Shown one piece after another: positions 1 to 6,748 of a stretch of 55,991 bases of DNA. The position numbers were made by a program, and so were the translations under genes. The stretch is from Catellatospora sp. KI3 (lineage in GTDB: Bacteria; Actinomycetota; Actinomycetes; Mycobacteriales; Micromonosporaceae). The notes under the pieces were generated by a model. That model worked only from the letters and a program-made list of their open reading frames with translations. It searched no databases and was not told the origin of the DNA. Each line of letters opens with the position of its first letter. Positions within the stretch are counted from its first letter, which is position 1. Location: the NCBI RefSeq assembly GCF_029948125.1, contig NZ_JASAMB010000032.1, forward strand, positions 1 to 55,991, read 5' to 3'.

Positions 1-277
1 CTTCGCGGGCAGGCCGCGCGGGTTGGCACCACAGTGATCACCATGGGGGATGGTGGTCGCACTGAGGGGGCGTGGCCTCACGTCGGTCCCGGCGTCGCTG
101 ACGGGCGGGTAAAGCATGAGCATAGTTGAGAACTCAAGAAATACCAGCACCTGATGCCTTTGTCACGCACCGCAGTTGCTCGCGCACGCACGTTTCGAGC
201 ATGTTTCCGGCGTGTTTTCGGAGCGGTACCTCCCCCGTGAGGTGCGCGGGCGGGGGTGGAGGTGGCACGATCGGTGC
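1..277. other. Left-edge intergenic region
   Basis: No convincing gene. An ATG on the minus strand at 44 opens a frame that runs off the left edge, but only 14 codons are visible, so it cannot be judged. An imperfect palindrome TTGAGAACTCAA lies at 126-137. The region just before 278 carries the hexamer CACGAT (266-271), a possible -10 for the first gene. Confidence 0.4.
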
Positions 278-1411
278 GTGCTCGGTTCCCCTCCCGACGA
301 CAGCGTCCGCAACCGCAGGTCGACCGGCCCCCAGGCGGGCCCACCAGTCGGCCCGCAGTTCGATGGCGGCCAGTTCCGTCCTGCCCCAGGCCCGGCCGGG
401 CGCGGTCCCGCCGCCCCGGCGCCCGCCGCCCGCGACCCGCGCGGCGGGACGGACACGGCCACCCGGGCCCGGCGCGACGAGGCGGCCCGCAGCGGCCGCC
501 GTGCGCTGCGCGGCGGGAGCGCCCCGGACCCCGACGACGATCTGGACATCACCGACGAGGGCCCGGAGCTGCCGATCGTCCCGGTCCGCCGGATGCTGGC
601 ACTGGCCATCGCCGGGTTCTCGCTGCTGATGGCGGTGGGCCTGGTCATGGGCGCGCAGACGGCCGGCGTCGGTTTCGGCCGCGTGCCGTACGCGGTGGTC
701 ATCTTCGGCGCGCAGCTGCTCTACATGTTCGCCACCACGATGGCGATGCGCCCGCCCGCGCTGCGGGTGGTCGCCACGGTCGGGGTGCTGGCCGCGATCG
801 CCGCCGACGTCGGCGCGATCCTGCCCGACGTACCTTCGATCACCCCGCTGGGCCTGGTCGCCGCGGGCGGCCTGGTCGCGGGCGTGCTCGGCCAGATGTT
901 CCGGCCGCAGGGCCGGATGCGCGTGTCGGAGTCGCTGGCCTCGACCGTCGTCATCGTCCTGGGCGTGGTGTCCTTCGCCACACTGATTGTTTTGACCCGC
1001 GTCCCGGCGGGCACCCAGGCCATCGTGGTGTGCCTCATCGCCAGCGGCATCGCACTGGGCGTCGCCCGGCTGACCGACGTGGTCGCGCCGTGGCCCCGCC
1101 TGGCCGACCAGGTCCCCCGCGGCTCGGCCGGCATCGTGCTGGGCGCCATGCTCGGCACCGCCGCGGCCGCGGTCATCGGCCGCTACATGGTCCCGTTCAC
1201 GCCGCACGAGGCGGCGATGGTCGGCATGGCCGCCGCGGGCGCCGCGGTCCTGGCCGACCTGACCATCGGCTTCGCCGAGGCGGGCCGCGAGCTGGCCGGC
1301 GACGCGCCGACCATGTGGCTGGCCCGGCACATGCAGGGCCCGCTGGCCGGGTTCGCGCTGGCGGCTCCGGTCGCGTACGTCATCAGCGTGATCTTCCTGG
1401 TGCCCGCGTGA
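278..1411 (+). CDS. Multi-pass membrane protein, unknown function
   Basis: A 377-residue protein of unknown function. The first ~110 residues are Pro/Gly/Arg/Asp-rich and look disordered and cytoplasmic; the remaining two thirds consist of about eight hydrophobic segments, starting with RRMLALAIAGFSLLM and ending at the C-terminus. I chose GTG at 278 rather than the upstream ATG at 176 because CACGAT ends six bases before it, the spacing seen at many leaderless starts here, and because the extra N-terminal residues look like translated non-coding DNA. It overlaps the next gene by four bases (GTGA), so the two are probably co-translated. No domain is recognised with confidence; the pairing with a DUF2993 protein suggests an envelope role, which is inference. 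Confidence 0.75.
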   Translation: MLGSPPDDSVRNRRSTGPQAGPPVGPQFDGGQFRPAPGPAGRGPAAPAPAARDPRGGTDTATRARRDEAARSGRRALRGGSAPDPDDDLDITDEGPELPIVPVRRMLALAIAGFSLLMAVGLVMGAQTAGVGFGRVPYAVVIFGAQLLYMFATTMAMRPPALRVVATVGVLAAIAADVGAILPDVPSITPLGLVAAGGLVAGVLGQMFRPQGRMRVSESLASTVVIVLGVVSFATLIVLTRVPAGTQAIVVCLIASGIALGVARLTDVVAPWPRLADQVPRGSAGIVLGAMLGTAAAAVIGRYMVPFTPHEAAMVGMAAAGAAVLADLTIGFAEAGRELAGDAPTMWLARHMQGPLAGFALAAPVAYVISVIFLVPA

Positions 1412-2112
1412 GGCGGGCGCTGCGCGTCACCGCGGTGGTCGCGGTGGTGCTGGGCGTGCTGCTGGTCGTCGCCGACCGGGTCGGCGCGCACGTGGCCGAG
1501 GACCAGATCGCGCAGCGGGTGGCGACCCGGCTGCAGGAGCGCGGCATCACCTCCTCGCCGCCGAAGGTGTCGATCACCGGGGTCCCGTTCCTGACCCAGG
1601 TCGCCGCCGGGCGGTACGACGAGATCGACCTGACCCTGCGCGACCTCAAGGGCGGCACCCTGCCGCTGCCGCTGCTCACCGTGCAGGCGCACGACGTGGT
1701 GGCCCCCACCGCCGGGGTCCTCGACGGCACCGTCCACCCGGTCGCGCAGCGCGTCACCGGCACCGCCACCGTGTCGTACGCGGACCTGGTCGCGGCCAGC
1801 GGCCTGGCCAACCTGACGCTGCGGGCCAAGGGCGAGCGCGAGGTGCAGGTGAGCGGCAAGCTGCCGCTGCTGGGCGATGTGACCGGCGCGGCCGAGGTGT
1901 CGGTGGTCGGCGGGAAGGTCCGCCTGCGCGCCACGGAGCTGCGCAGCTCCCTGGGCGGCGTGAGCCAGGCGCTGCTCGATACGTACCGGGAGAAGCTGGC
2001 GGTGACGTTGAGCCTGCCCAAGCTGCCGTTCGACCTGGCGCTGACCGACCTGCGCACCGCCGAGACGGGCCTGCTGGTCTCCTTCACGGCGGCTGAGGTG
2101 GAACTGGCCTGA
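1408..2112 (+). CDS. DUF2993 (LmeA-like) lipid-binding protein
   Basis: A 234-residue protein with one N-terminal hydrophobic segment (about residues 5-22, VTAVVAVVLGVLLVVADRVG) followed by a soluble domain typical of the actinobacterial DUF2993 family: an amphipathic start (VAEDQIAQRV), a beta-rich body with the ITGVPFLTQVAAGRYDEIDL stretch, and the C-terminal LPKLPFDLALTDLR block. In mycobacteria the family member LmeA is a phospholipid-binding periplasmic protein linked to lipomannan synthesis; that function is not shown here. The segment is either a signal anchor or an uncleaved signal peptide, putting the domain outside the membrane. The GTG start overlaps the stop of the preceding membrane protein by four bases. 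Confidence 0.85.
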   Translation: MRRALRVTAVVAVVLGVLLVVADRVGAHVAEDQIAQRVATRLQERGITSSPPKVSITGVPFLTQVAAGRYDEIDLTLRDLKGGTLPLPLLTVQAHDVVAPTAGVLDGTVHPVAQRVTGTATVSYADLVAASGLANLTLRAKGEREVQVSGKLPLLGDVTGAAEVSVVGGKVRLRATELRSSLGGVSQALLDTYREKLAVTLSLPKLPFDLALTDLRTAETGLLVSFTAAEVELA

Positions 2113-2168
2113 GCGCCGAACGACCTGATCAACGGCTGGTACCGCTGTCCCGGATGATGGACGGCACA

Positions 2169-2206
2169 TTCCCGGATAGCGGCCCCTGCTGGTAGGGTTC
2201 TGGATT
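2169..2206 (+). promoter_or_regulatory. Putative promoter of the Cys leader/sulfurtransferase unit
   Basis: A TAGGGT hexamer at 2193-2198 fits an actinobacterial -10 and ends eight bases before the leader ATG at 2207, so the leader would be translated from a nearly leaderless mRNA. A weak -35 (TTCCCG, 2169-2174) lies 18 bases upstream of it. Inferred from spacing only. Confidence 0.5.
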
Positions 2207-2284
2207 ATGAGCCCGCTGCTTACCAAACGGCGCGCGGTCGACCTGTGCCGCGTGGCCACGTGCCTCTGTCGCCCCGTCCTCTGA
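2207..2284 (+). CDS. Cys-containing leader peptide (putative attenuator)
   Basis: A 25-codon ORF encoding a peptide that begins MSPLLTKRRAVDLCRV and ends CLCRPVL, with cysteines at codons 14, 19 and 21. The RR-x-VDLCRV core matches the short leader peptides that precede sulfur-assimilation genes in actinobacteria, where ribosome progress through the Cys codons senses cysteinyl-tRNA. Here it lies 241 bases upstream of a sulfurtransferase, with small hairpins in between. The ORF is too short for normal gene finding. The family resemblance is from memory of such leaders; the attenuation role is inference. Confidence 0.75.
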   Translation: MSPLLTKRRAVDLCRVATCLCRPVL

Positions 2285-2525
2285 CGGCGGCACAGTCTTC
2301 GCACTCGATCCTCTGATCGAACAGCAGCTCTGCCTCCTGACCCCCTGACCGGCGCTCATCGCTGAGCGCGTCGGGCCGTCAGCTTGCCGCCGTCGCCAAG
2401 TGCCCGGTGATTCCCTCGTGGACCCGTGCGCGGCGATGCTCCCCCGGTCTCCCGCATGCGCTACGTGGACTGTCACCCCAGATATCGACGTTCACCAGAC
2501 CGCCAACTCTCAAGGGAGACCCTCC
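2285..2525 (+). promoter_or_regulatory. Leader-to-gene spacer with hairpins (candidate attenuator)
   Basis: This 241-base non-coding spacer holds two clear small hairpins: TCGATC/GATCGA with a CTCT loop at 2305-2320 and GCGCTCA/TGAGCGC with a TCGC loop at 2352-2369. They are well placed to form alternative structures controlled by translation of the leader peptide. A Shine-Dalgarno AAGGGAGA (2513-2520) precedes the sulfurtransferase ATG. No long ORF fits the spacer. Confidence 0.5.
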
Positions 2526-3374
2526 ATGAGTCGCGAATCCGCCCTCGTCTCGGCTGACTGGGCCGAGAAGAACCTGACCACGCCCGGCGTGGTGTTCGTC
2601 GAGGTCGACGAGGACACCACCGCCTACGAAGGCGGTCACATCGCCGGTGCCGTCCGGCTCGACTGGCGCCAGGACCTGCAGGACCCGATCCGGCGGGACT
2701 TCGTCAACCGCGAGCAGTTCGAGGCGCTGCTGTCCTCGCGCGGCATCGGCAACGACGACACCGTGGTGCTCTACGGCGGGAACAACAACTGGTTCGCGGC
2801 GTACGCGTACTGGTACTTCAAGCTCTACGGCCACGGCGACGTGAAGCTGCTCGACGGCGGCCGCAAGAAGTGGGAGCTCGACGCCCGCCCGCTGACCAAG
2901 GACGTGGCGGAGCGCCCGGCGACCACCTACAAGGCGCAGGAGCAGGACCTGAGCATCCGCGCGTTCCGCGACGACGTGGTCAAGGCCATCGGCGTGCAGA
3001 ACCTGGTCGACGTCCGCTCCCCCGACGAGTACGCGGGCCGCCTGCTCGCCCCCGCCCACCTCCCGCAGGAGCAGGCGCAGCGCGCGGGCCACATCCCGAC
3101 CGCGATCAGCGTGCCGTGGTCGAAGGCGGCCAACGAGGACGGCACCTTCAAGTCCGACGCCGAGCTGACCGAGCTGTACGCGGCCGCCGGCATCGACGAC
3201 AGCCTCGACACGATCGCCTACTGCCGCATCGGCGAGCGCTCCTCGCACACCTGGTTCGTGCTGCAGGAGATCCTCGGCAAGAAGAACGTGAAGAACTACG
3301 ACGGCTCCTGGACCGAGTACGGCTCGCTGGTCGGCGTGCCGGTGGCACTGGGCGACGAGCCCGGGAAGGCGTGA
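2526..3374 (+). CDS. Thiosulfate sulfurtransferase (two-domain rhodanese)
   Basis: A 282-residue tandem rhodanese, the usual length of the family. The N-terminal domain (about 5-125) is the inactive copy. The C-terminal domain carries the active-site loop CRIGERSSHTWF, with the persulfide-forming cysteine; this loop is that of the mycobacterial CysA2/CysA3-type thiosulfate:cyanide sulfurtransferases. The VDVRSPDEYAG motif opens the second domain. It would transfer sulfane sulfur from thiosulfate to a thiophilic acceptor in the cytoplasm. AAGGGAGA lies five bases before the ATG. It follows a Cys leader peptide and precedes a DUF1416 gene by five bases, the conserved actinobacterial sseA/cysA-sseC pairing, so expression is probably tied to cysteine supply. 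Confidence 0.95.
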   Translation: MSRESALVSADWAEKNLTTPGVVFVEVDEDTTAYEGGHIAGAVRLDWRQDLQDPIRRDFVNREQFEALLSSRGIGNDDTVVLYGGNNNWFAAYAYWYFKLYGHGDVKLLDGGRKKWELDARPLTKDVAERPATTYKAQEQDLSIRAFRDDVVKAIGVQNLVDVRSPDEYAGRLLAPAHLPQEQAQRAGHIPTAISVPWSKAANEDGTFKSDAELTELYAAAGIDDSLDTIAYCRIGERSSHTWFVLQEILGKKNVKNYDGSWTEYGSLVGVPVALGDEPGKA

Positions 3375-3379
3375 ACGAG

Positions 3380-3721
3380 ATGACGACCCCGACTCAGACT
3401 GCTGCCTCCACCGCCGCGGCCGGCTGCGCCGCTCCCGACCAGGCCGCTCCGCTCCCGCTGAGCGTCGACCTGGAGAAGGAGACGGTCATCACCGGCGTCG
3501 TGCAGGCCGCCGGCGGCGACCCGGTCGCCGGGGCGTACGTGCGGCTGCTGGACCGCAGCGGTGAGTTCACCGCCGAGGTCGTGACCTCGCCCGCGGGCCA
3601 GTTCCGCTTCTTCGCCGCGCCGGGCACCTGGCAGCTGCGGGCCCTGTCCCGCTTCGGCAACGGCGACGCCACCGTCACCGCCGAGCGCGGTGTCAACCAG
3701 CTCAGCCTGACGGTCGCCTGA
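3380..3721 (+). CDS. DUF1416 protein (SseC-like)
   Basis: A 113-residue protein whose core SVDLEKETVITGVV, AYVRLLDRSGEFTAEVV and RFFAAPGTWQLRALS is diagnostic of DUF1416, a small beta-sandwich (carboxypeptidase-regulatory-like fold) that in actinobacteria is almost always encoded directly after the rhodanese, as with mycobacterial SseC. Its biochemical role is unknown; context argues for sulfur-transfer work. ATG at 3380 is preferred because GGAAGG lies ten bases before it; GTG at 3371 would place the same Shine-Dalgarno one base away. The first ~28 residues (Thr/Ala-rich) are not conserved. A strong hairpin follows the stop. Confidence 0.9.
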   Translation: MTTPTQTAASTAAAGCAAPDQAAPLPLSVDLEKETVITGVVQAAGGDPVAGAYVRLLDRSGEFTAEVVTSPAGQFRFFAAPGTWQLRALSRFGNGDATVTAERGVNQLSLTVA

Positions 3722-3740
3722 CCGAACGGCACGAACACGC

Positions 3741-3778
3741 GCGAGGGCGCCGACCGGAGACCCGGTCGGCGCCCTCGC
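3741..3778 (+). terminator. Hairpin terminator after sulfur operon
   Basis: A perfect 17-bp stem (3741-3757 with 3762-3778) closed by an AGAC loop, 20 bases after the DUF1416 stop. There is no U-tract, as is common for actinobacterial terminators. Confidence 0.75.
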
Positions 3779-3817
3779 CGCATTCCCGGGCTGCGACGGC
3801 GTGACAGTATGAACGGC

Positions 3818-4333
3818 GTGACGATCGAAGCCCCGGCCCCGTACGAGTCGCCCGCGCCCCCGGCCCGGCCGGCCCGACGGCGGCTGTGGCGCTCGGTCGT
3901 GGCCGCCTGGGCGGTGCTGCTGCTGGGCCTGGCGGTATGGTCGGCCTTCCACGACCAGCCGACCGTGCAGGACCAGACCACGATCGCGTCGGCGCGGGCC
4001 ACGGTCGATCAGACGGCGGAGCGGCTGCTGCGCCAGGCCCCGACCGGCTGGACCGTCACCGACCAGGGGTACGCCGACAGCACCTGCGACCTGACCGCCG
4101 CCCGCGCGGGCACCAGCACGGTCCGCACGATCACCCTGTCCGGCCCGGTCGGCGACGAGTCACGCACCCTCACCGCCCTGGTGGCGGGCATCCCGGACGT
4201 GACCATGCGCCCCGGTGAGGGGCCCGCCGAGTCCTTCTTCTTCGACGCCGGCAACTTCGTCGCCGCCCGCGGCAAGATCACCGGCGACGGCACCCTGGCC
4301 CTCGACCTCAGCACCGGCTGCCGCGCCCGCTGA
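3818..4333 (+). CDS. Membrane-anchored hypothetical protein
   Basis: A 171-residue protein: a Pro/Ala-rich cytoplasmic N-terminus ending in a basic RPARRRLWRS patch, one membrane segment (about 29-46, VVAAWAVLLLGLAVWSAF), then a ~125-residue outer domain with two cysteines (STCDL and STGCRAR at the C-terminus) that could form a disulfide. No family is recognised. GTG at 3818 is chosen because CAGTAT (3805-3810) ends seven bases before it; ATG at 3809 overlaps that hexamer and would add only MNG. The gene ends three bases before a dispersed palindromic repeat. Confidence 0.75.
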   Translation: MTIEAPAPYESPAPPARPARRRLWRSVVAAWAVLLLGLAVWSAFHDQPTVQDQTTIASARATVDQTAERLLRQAPTGWTVTDQGYADSTCDLTAARAGTSTVRTITLSGPVGDESRTLTALVAGIPDVTMRPGEGPAESFFFDAGNFVAARGKITGDGTLALDLSTGCRAR

Positions 4334-4335
4334 AG

Positions 4336-4389
4336 CAAGGAAGGGCCCCTTCCTATCGCTTTACGTAGAGGAAGGGCCCCTTCTTAACG
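4336..4389. repeat. R1 palindromic repeat, copy 1
   Basis: An inverted repeat of about 54 bases: two AAGGAAGGGCCCCTTCYT-type arms around the spacer ATCGCTTTACGTAG. Each arm is itself palindromic around GGGCCC. The same element recurs six more times in this window. It sits between a plus-strand stop and a minus-strand stop, where it could act as a bidirectional terminator. Confidence 0.9.
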
Positions 4390-4406
4390 CCCAGGTGGGG
4401 GTGCGC

Positions 4407-4769
4407 TCAGTAGACGAGCGCCTGCGTGCCGTCGGCGAGGCACTCTTCGACGAAGACGGCGGCGCCCGCGATGCGTACCCCCTCAATGAGGTCTTGCTGG
4501 GTGATGCCGCGGCGTGCCGCGCACTGGGTGCACAGGGTCACCGAGCCCCCGGCCAGGACCGCCGCGAGCAGGTCGGGCAGCGGGGCGGAGTGGGGCAGTT
4601 CGAACTCGGCGGCCCGGCCCGGCAGGGCGAACCAGCTCGACTCCCCGGTGAGCCACAGCGACACCTCGGCCCCGGCGGCGACGGCGGTCGCGGCGACGGT
4701 GAACGCCTGCGCGCAGCGCTCGGGGGCGTCGGCTCCGGCGGTGGTCTTGACGATGAGTTTGCGTGCCAC
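4407..4769 (-). CDS. DsrE-family protein
   Basis: A 120-residue single-domain DsrE-like protein (start ARKLIVKTTAGADAPERCAQ, then VAAGAEVSLWLTGESSWF). A CTQC pair (LCTQCAARRGI) and a further cysteine (FVEECLAD) lie where sulfur-carrying DsrE/TusD relatives hold reactive cysteines; the middle position fits the family's conserved Cys. It probably acts as a cytoplasmic sulfur carrier or a binding protein; substrate unknown. GTG at 4769 is supported by TAAGCT six bases upstream on the minus strand (leaderless). It lies on the other strand from the rhodanese unit but in the same neighbourhood, reinforcing a sulfur theme. Confidence 0.85.
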   Translation of the reverse strand: MARKLIVKTTAGADAPERCAQAFTVAATAVAAGAEVSLWLTGESSWFALPGRAAEFELPHSAPLPDLLAAVLAGGSVTLCTQCAARRGITQQDLIEGVRIAGAAVFVEECLADGTQALVY

Positions 4770-4816
4770 GCGGACAGCTTATGCGCGCCACCGGAACCTC
4801 CTTCTAGGATCTGTCT

Positions 4817-4921
4817 GTGGTCACCGAGATCGGGTTCGTCAGCCTGCTGGTCGCCGGCTTCGGCGCGCTCGCCGGTGGCCTGGCGTACCTCGCCGTGAAG
4901 ATCTCCCGAGGACGCTGGTGA
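4817..4921 (+). CDS. 34-residue membrane peptide
   Basis: A small ORF (GTG 4817, TGA 4919-4921) encoding VVTEIGFVSLLVAGFGALAG and then GLAYLAVKISRGRW: one hydrophobic helix followed by a basic tail, i.e. a single-pass peptide with its C-terminus probably inside. A TAGGAT hexamer at 4805-4810 ends six bases before the GTG, the same leaderless arrangement as at larger genes here, which argues that it is real. It lies 36 bases upstream of the nitrobindin-like gene and may be co-transcribed. Function unknown. Confidence 0.65.
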   Translation: MVTEIGFVSLLVAGFGALAGGLAYLAVKISRGRW

Positions 4922-4957
4922 GGCCAACTCCCGGCGTCGCGACGATAGGTGTGTGCC

Positions 4958-5551
4958 GTGACCACTGAGGACAACCCGATCCAGCCGCCCGCCTGGCTCA
5001 ACGCGCCGCCGGTCGACCCGAGCCCCTTCGAGGACACCCACGACCTGCGCCAGGGTCCGGACCTGCACCCGAAGCTGCTGGACCTGCTGCCGTTCGTCGG
5101 GCTGTGGCGCGGCCGCGGCGAGGGCAGCTACCCGACGATCGAGAACTTCCACTTCGCGCAGGAGATCCGGATCAGCCACGACGGCCGGCCGTTCCTGTTC
5201 TACGAGGCCCGCGCCTGGATCCTGGGCGAGGACGACAAGCCGGTGCGGCCGGGCGGCCGCGAGGTCGGCTGGTGGCGCCCGTCGGGCGAGCAGGGCGACG
5301 AGGTCGAGGCGCTGCTCACCACGCCCACCGGGATCATGGAGCTGTACGTCGGCAAGGTGAAGGCCAACCCGCCGCAGATCGAGATGGCCACCGACTTCGT
5401 GGCGCGCACCGCCACCGCCAAGGAGGTCACCGCCGGGCAGCGGCTGTACGGCATCGTCGACCGCGCCCTGCTGTACGCGCAGGACATGGCCGCGATGGGC
5501 CAGGGGCTGACGCCGCACCTGAGCGCCAAGCTGATCCGCGTCGGCGGCTGA
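4958..5551 (+). CDS. Nitrobindin-like heme-binding protein (FABP family, DUF1794)
   Basis: A 197-residue beta-barrel protein of the nitrobindin/THAP4 family. The family's GxWxGxG signature is present as GLWRGRGEG, and the C-terminal LTPHLSAKL contains the histidine that is the proximal heme ligand in characterised relatives. Such proteins bind ferric heme and convert peroxynitrite to nitrate; NO binding is also reported for the family. The N-terminal ~40 residues (PPAWLNAPPVDPSPFEDTHDLR) are a typical actinobacterial extension. GTG 4958 is preceded by TAGGTG at 4946-4951 with six intervening bases, again a leaderless start. Two residues upstream another GTG (4949) is possible but falls inside that hexamer. 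Confidence 0.9.
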   Translation: MTTEDNPIQPPAWLNAPPVDPSPFEDTHDLRQGPDLHPKLLDLLPFVGLWRGRGEGSYPTIENFHFAQEIRISHDGRPFLFYEARAWILGEDDKPVRPGGREVGWWRPSGEQGDEVEALLTTPTGIMELYVGKVKANPPQIEMATDFVARTATAKEVTAGQRLYGIVDRALLYAQDMAAMGQGLTPHLSAKLIRVGG

Positions 5552-5594
5552 CCGCCGTCGCGGCAGCGCCCCTTAACCGGTGTAGCTTCGCTTC

Positions 5595-6578
5595 GTGACT
5601 GATCAGAGCAGCGACCGCGCGATCCGCTGGGGCATCCTCGCCACCGGCGGCATCGCGGCCCGTTTCGCACAGGACCTGGCGAAGGTGCCGGGCACCGTGC
5701 TCGCCGCCGTCGGCTCGCGGACGGCGTCGTCCGCCGACACCTTCGCCCAGCGGTACGGCGCCGCGCGCGCCCACGGCTCGTGGGAGGCGCTGGCCGCCGA
5801 CCCCGACGTCGACATCATCTACGTGGCGACCCCGCACTCGCACCACCACGAGACGGCGCTGCTGTGCCTGCGCGCGGGCAAGCCGCTGCTGGTGGAGAAG
5901 GCGTTCACGCTCGACCTGGCCACCGCGCAGGACCTGGTGTCGGTGGCCCGCGAGCGGGAGCTGTTCCTGATGGAGGCGATGTGGACGCGTACGCTGCCCG
6001 CGATCCTGAAGGCCAAGCAGCTGCTGGCCGACGGAGCGATCGGTGAGGTCGTCAGCGTTCAGGCGTCGTTCGGCATCGGGCTGGACCCCGGCCCGGAGCA
6101 CCGGCTGCGCGACCCGAAGCTCGGCGGCGGGGCGCTGCTGGACCTGGGCGTGTACCCGGTGAGCTTCGCGCAGTTCCTGCTGGGCGCGCCGACGCAGGTG
6201 CGGGCGTGGGCGACGCTGCACCCGGAGGGCACCGACGCGCGTACCGGCATGATCCTGGGCTTCGACTCCGGCGCGGTGGCGACGCTGTACTGCGGCGTCG
6301 GCGGCGACGTGCGGATGGCCACGATCACCGGCTCGACCGGGAAGATCGACTTCCCGTGGGGGTTCCACGCGCCCGACAGGTTCGTGCTGCACCGCGACGG
6401 CGCCGAGCCGCAGCAGTTCGACTTCGACCCGACCGGCCTGAATTACGAGGCCGAGGAGGCGACCCGCTGCCTGCGCGCGGGCAGGCTGGAGTCGGACCTG
6501 GTGCCGCTCTCCTCGACGCTGGCCGTCATGAGCACCCTGGACGCCGTCCGCGCCCAGATCGGCGTCGTCTACGCCTGA
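5595..6578 (+). CDS. Gfo/Idh/MocA-family oxidoreductase
   Basis: A 327-residue NAD(P)-dependent oxidoreductase. The N-terminal Rossmann domain shows ILATGGIAARFAQDL, the EKAFTLDLA motif (catalytic-site lysine of the EKP class, here with Ala for Pro) and VATPHSHHHETA; the C-terminal alpha/beta domain holds GGGALLDLGVYPV, with the aspartate-glycine-x-x motif of the family. The sequence resembles trans-1,2-dihydrobenzene-1,2-diol dehydrogenase-like members; the true substrate (a sugar or polyol) cannot be told. GTG 5595 follows TAGCTT (5583-5588) by six bases. It ends seven bases before an R1 repeat. Confidence 0.9.
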   Translation: MTDQSSDRAIRWGILATGGIAARFAQDLAKVPGTVLAAVGSRTASSADTFAQRYGAARAHGSWEALAADPDVDIIYVATPHSHHHETALLCLRAGKPLLVEKAFTLDLATAQDLVSVARERELFLMEAMWTRTLPAILKAKQLLADGAIGEVVSVQASFGIGLDPGPEHRLRDPKLGGGALLDLGVYPVSFAQFLLGAPTQVRAWATLHPEGTDARTGMILGFDSGAVATLYCGVGGDVRMATITGSTGKIDFPWGFHAPDRFVLHRDGAEPQQFDFDPTGLNYEAEEATRCLRAGRLESDLVPLSSTLAVMSTLDAVRAQIGVVYA

Positions 6579-6585
6579 CCTGCGG

Positions 6586-6640
6586 TAAGGAAGGGTCCCT
6601 TCTTATCGCTTTACGCGGTATAAGGGGCCCTTCTTAACGC
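6586..6640. repeat. R1 palindromic repeat, copy 2
   Basis: TAAGGAAGGGTCCCTTCTTA, spacer TCGCTTTACGCGG, then TATAAGGGGCCCTTCTTAAC. It is in forward orientation just after the oxidoreductase stop and 48 bases from a reverse-orientation copy. Confidence 0.9.
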
Positions 6641-6687
6641 CCATCGCCGGGAGGCGGGCCGCGGGCCGCAGCCGCCTGACGGCGACA

Positions 6688-6742
6688 GTTAAGAAGGGCC
6701 CCTTCCTATACGCAATGCGATAAGAAGGGGCCCTTCCTTACC
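6688..6742. repeat. R1 palindromic repeat, copy 3 (inverted)
   Basis: The reverse complement orientation of copy 2, with spacer ATACGCAATGCG. It ends seven bases before the stop of the Pit gene. Copies 2 and 3 together form a head-to-head pair between two convergent genes. Confidence 0.9.
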
Positions 6743-6748
6743 CCAGAG

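Noticed and set aside
1..44. Possible minus-strand gene starting at 44 and leaving the window
   Set aside because: Only 14 codons are visible and no ribosome site or domain can be judged.
134..1330. Long minus-strand open frame (398 codons) opposite the first membrane-protein gene
   Set aside because: Its translation is Arg/Gly/Asp/His-rich low-complexity sequence, the typical antisense shadow of a GC-rich gene; the plus-strand frame has coherent membrane segments.
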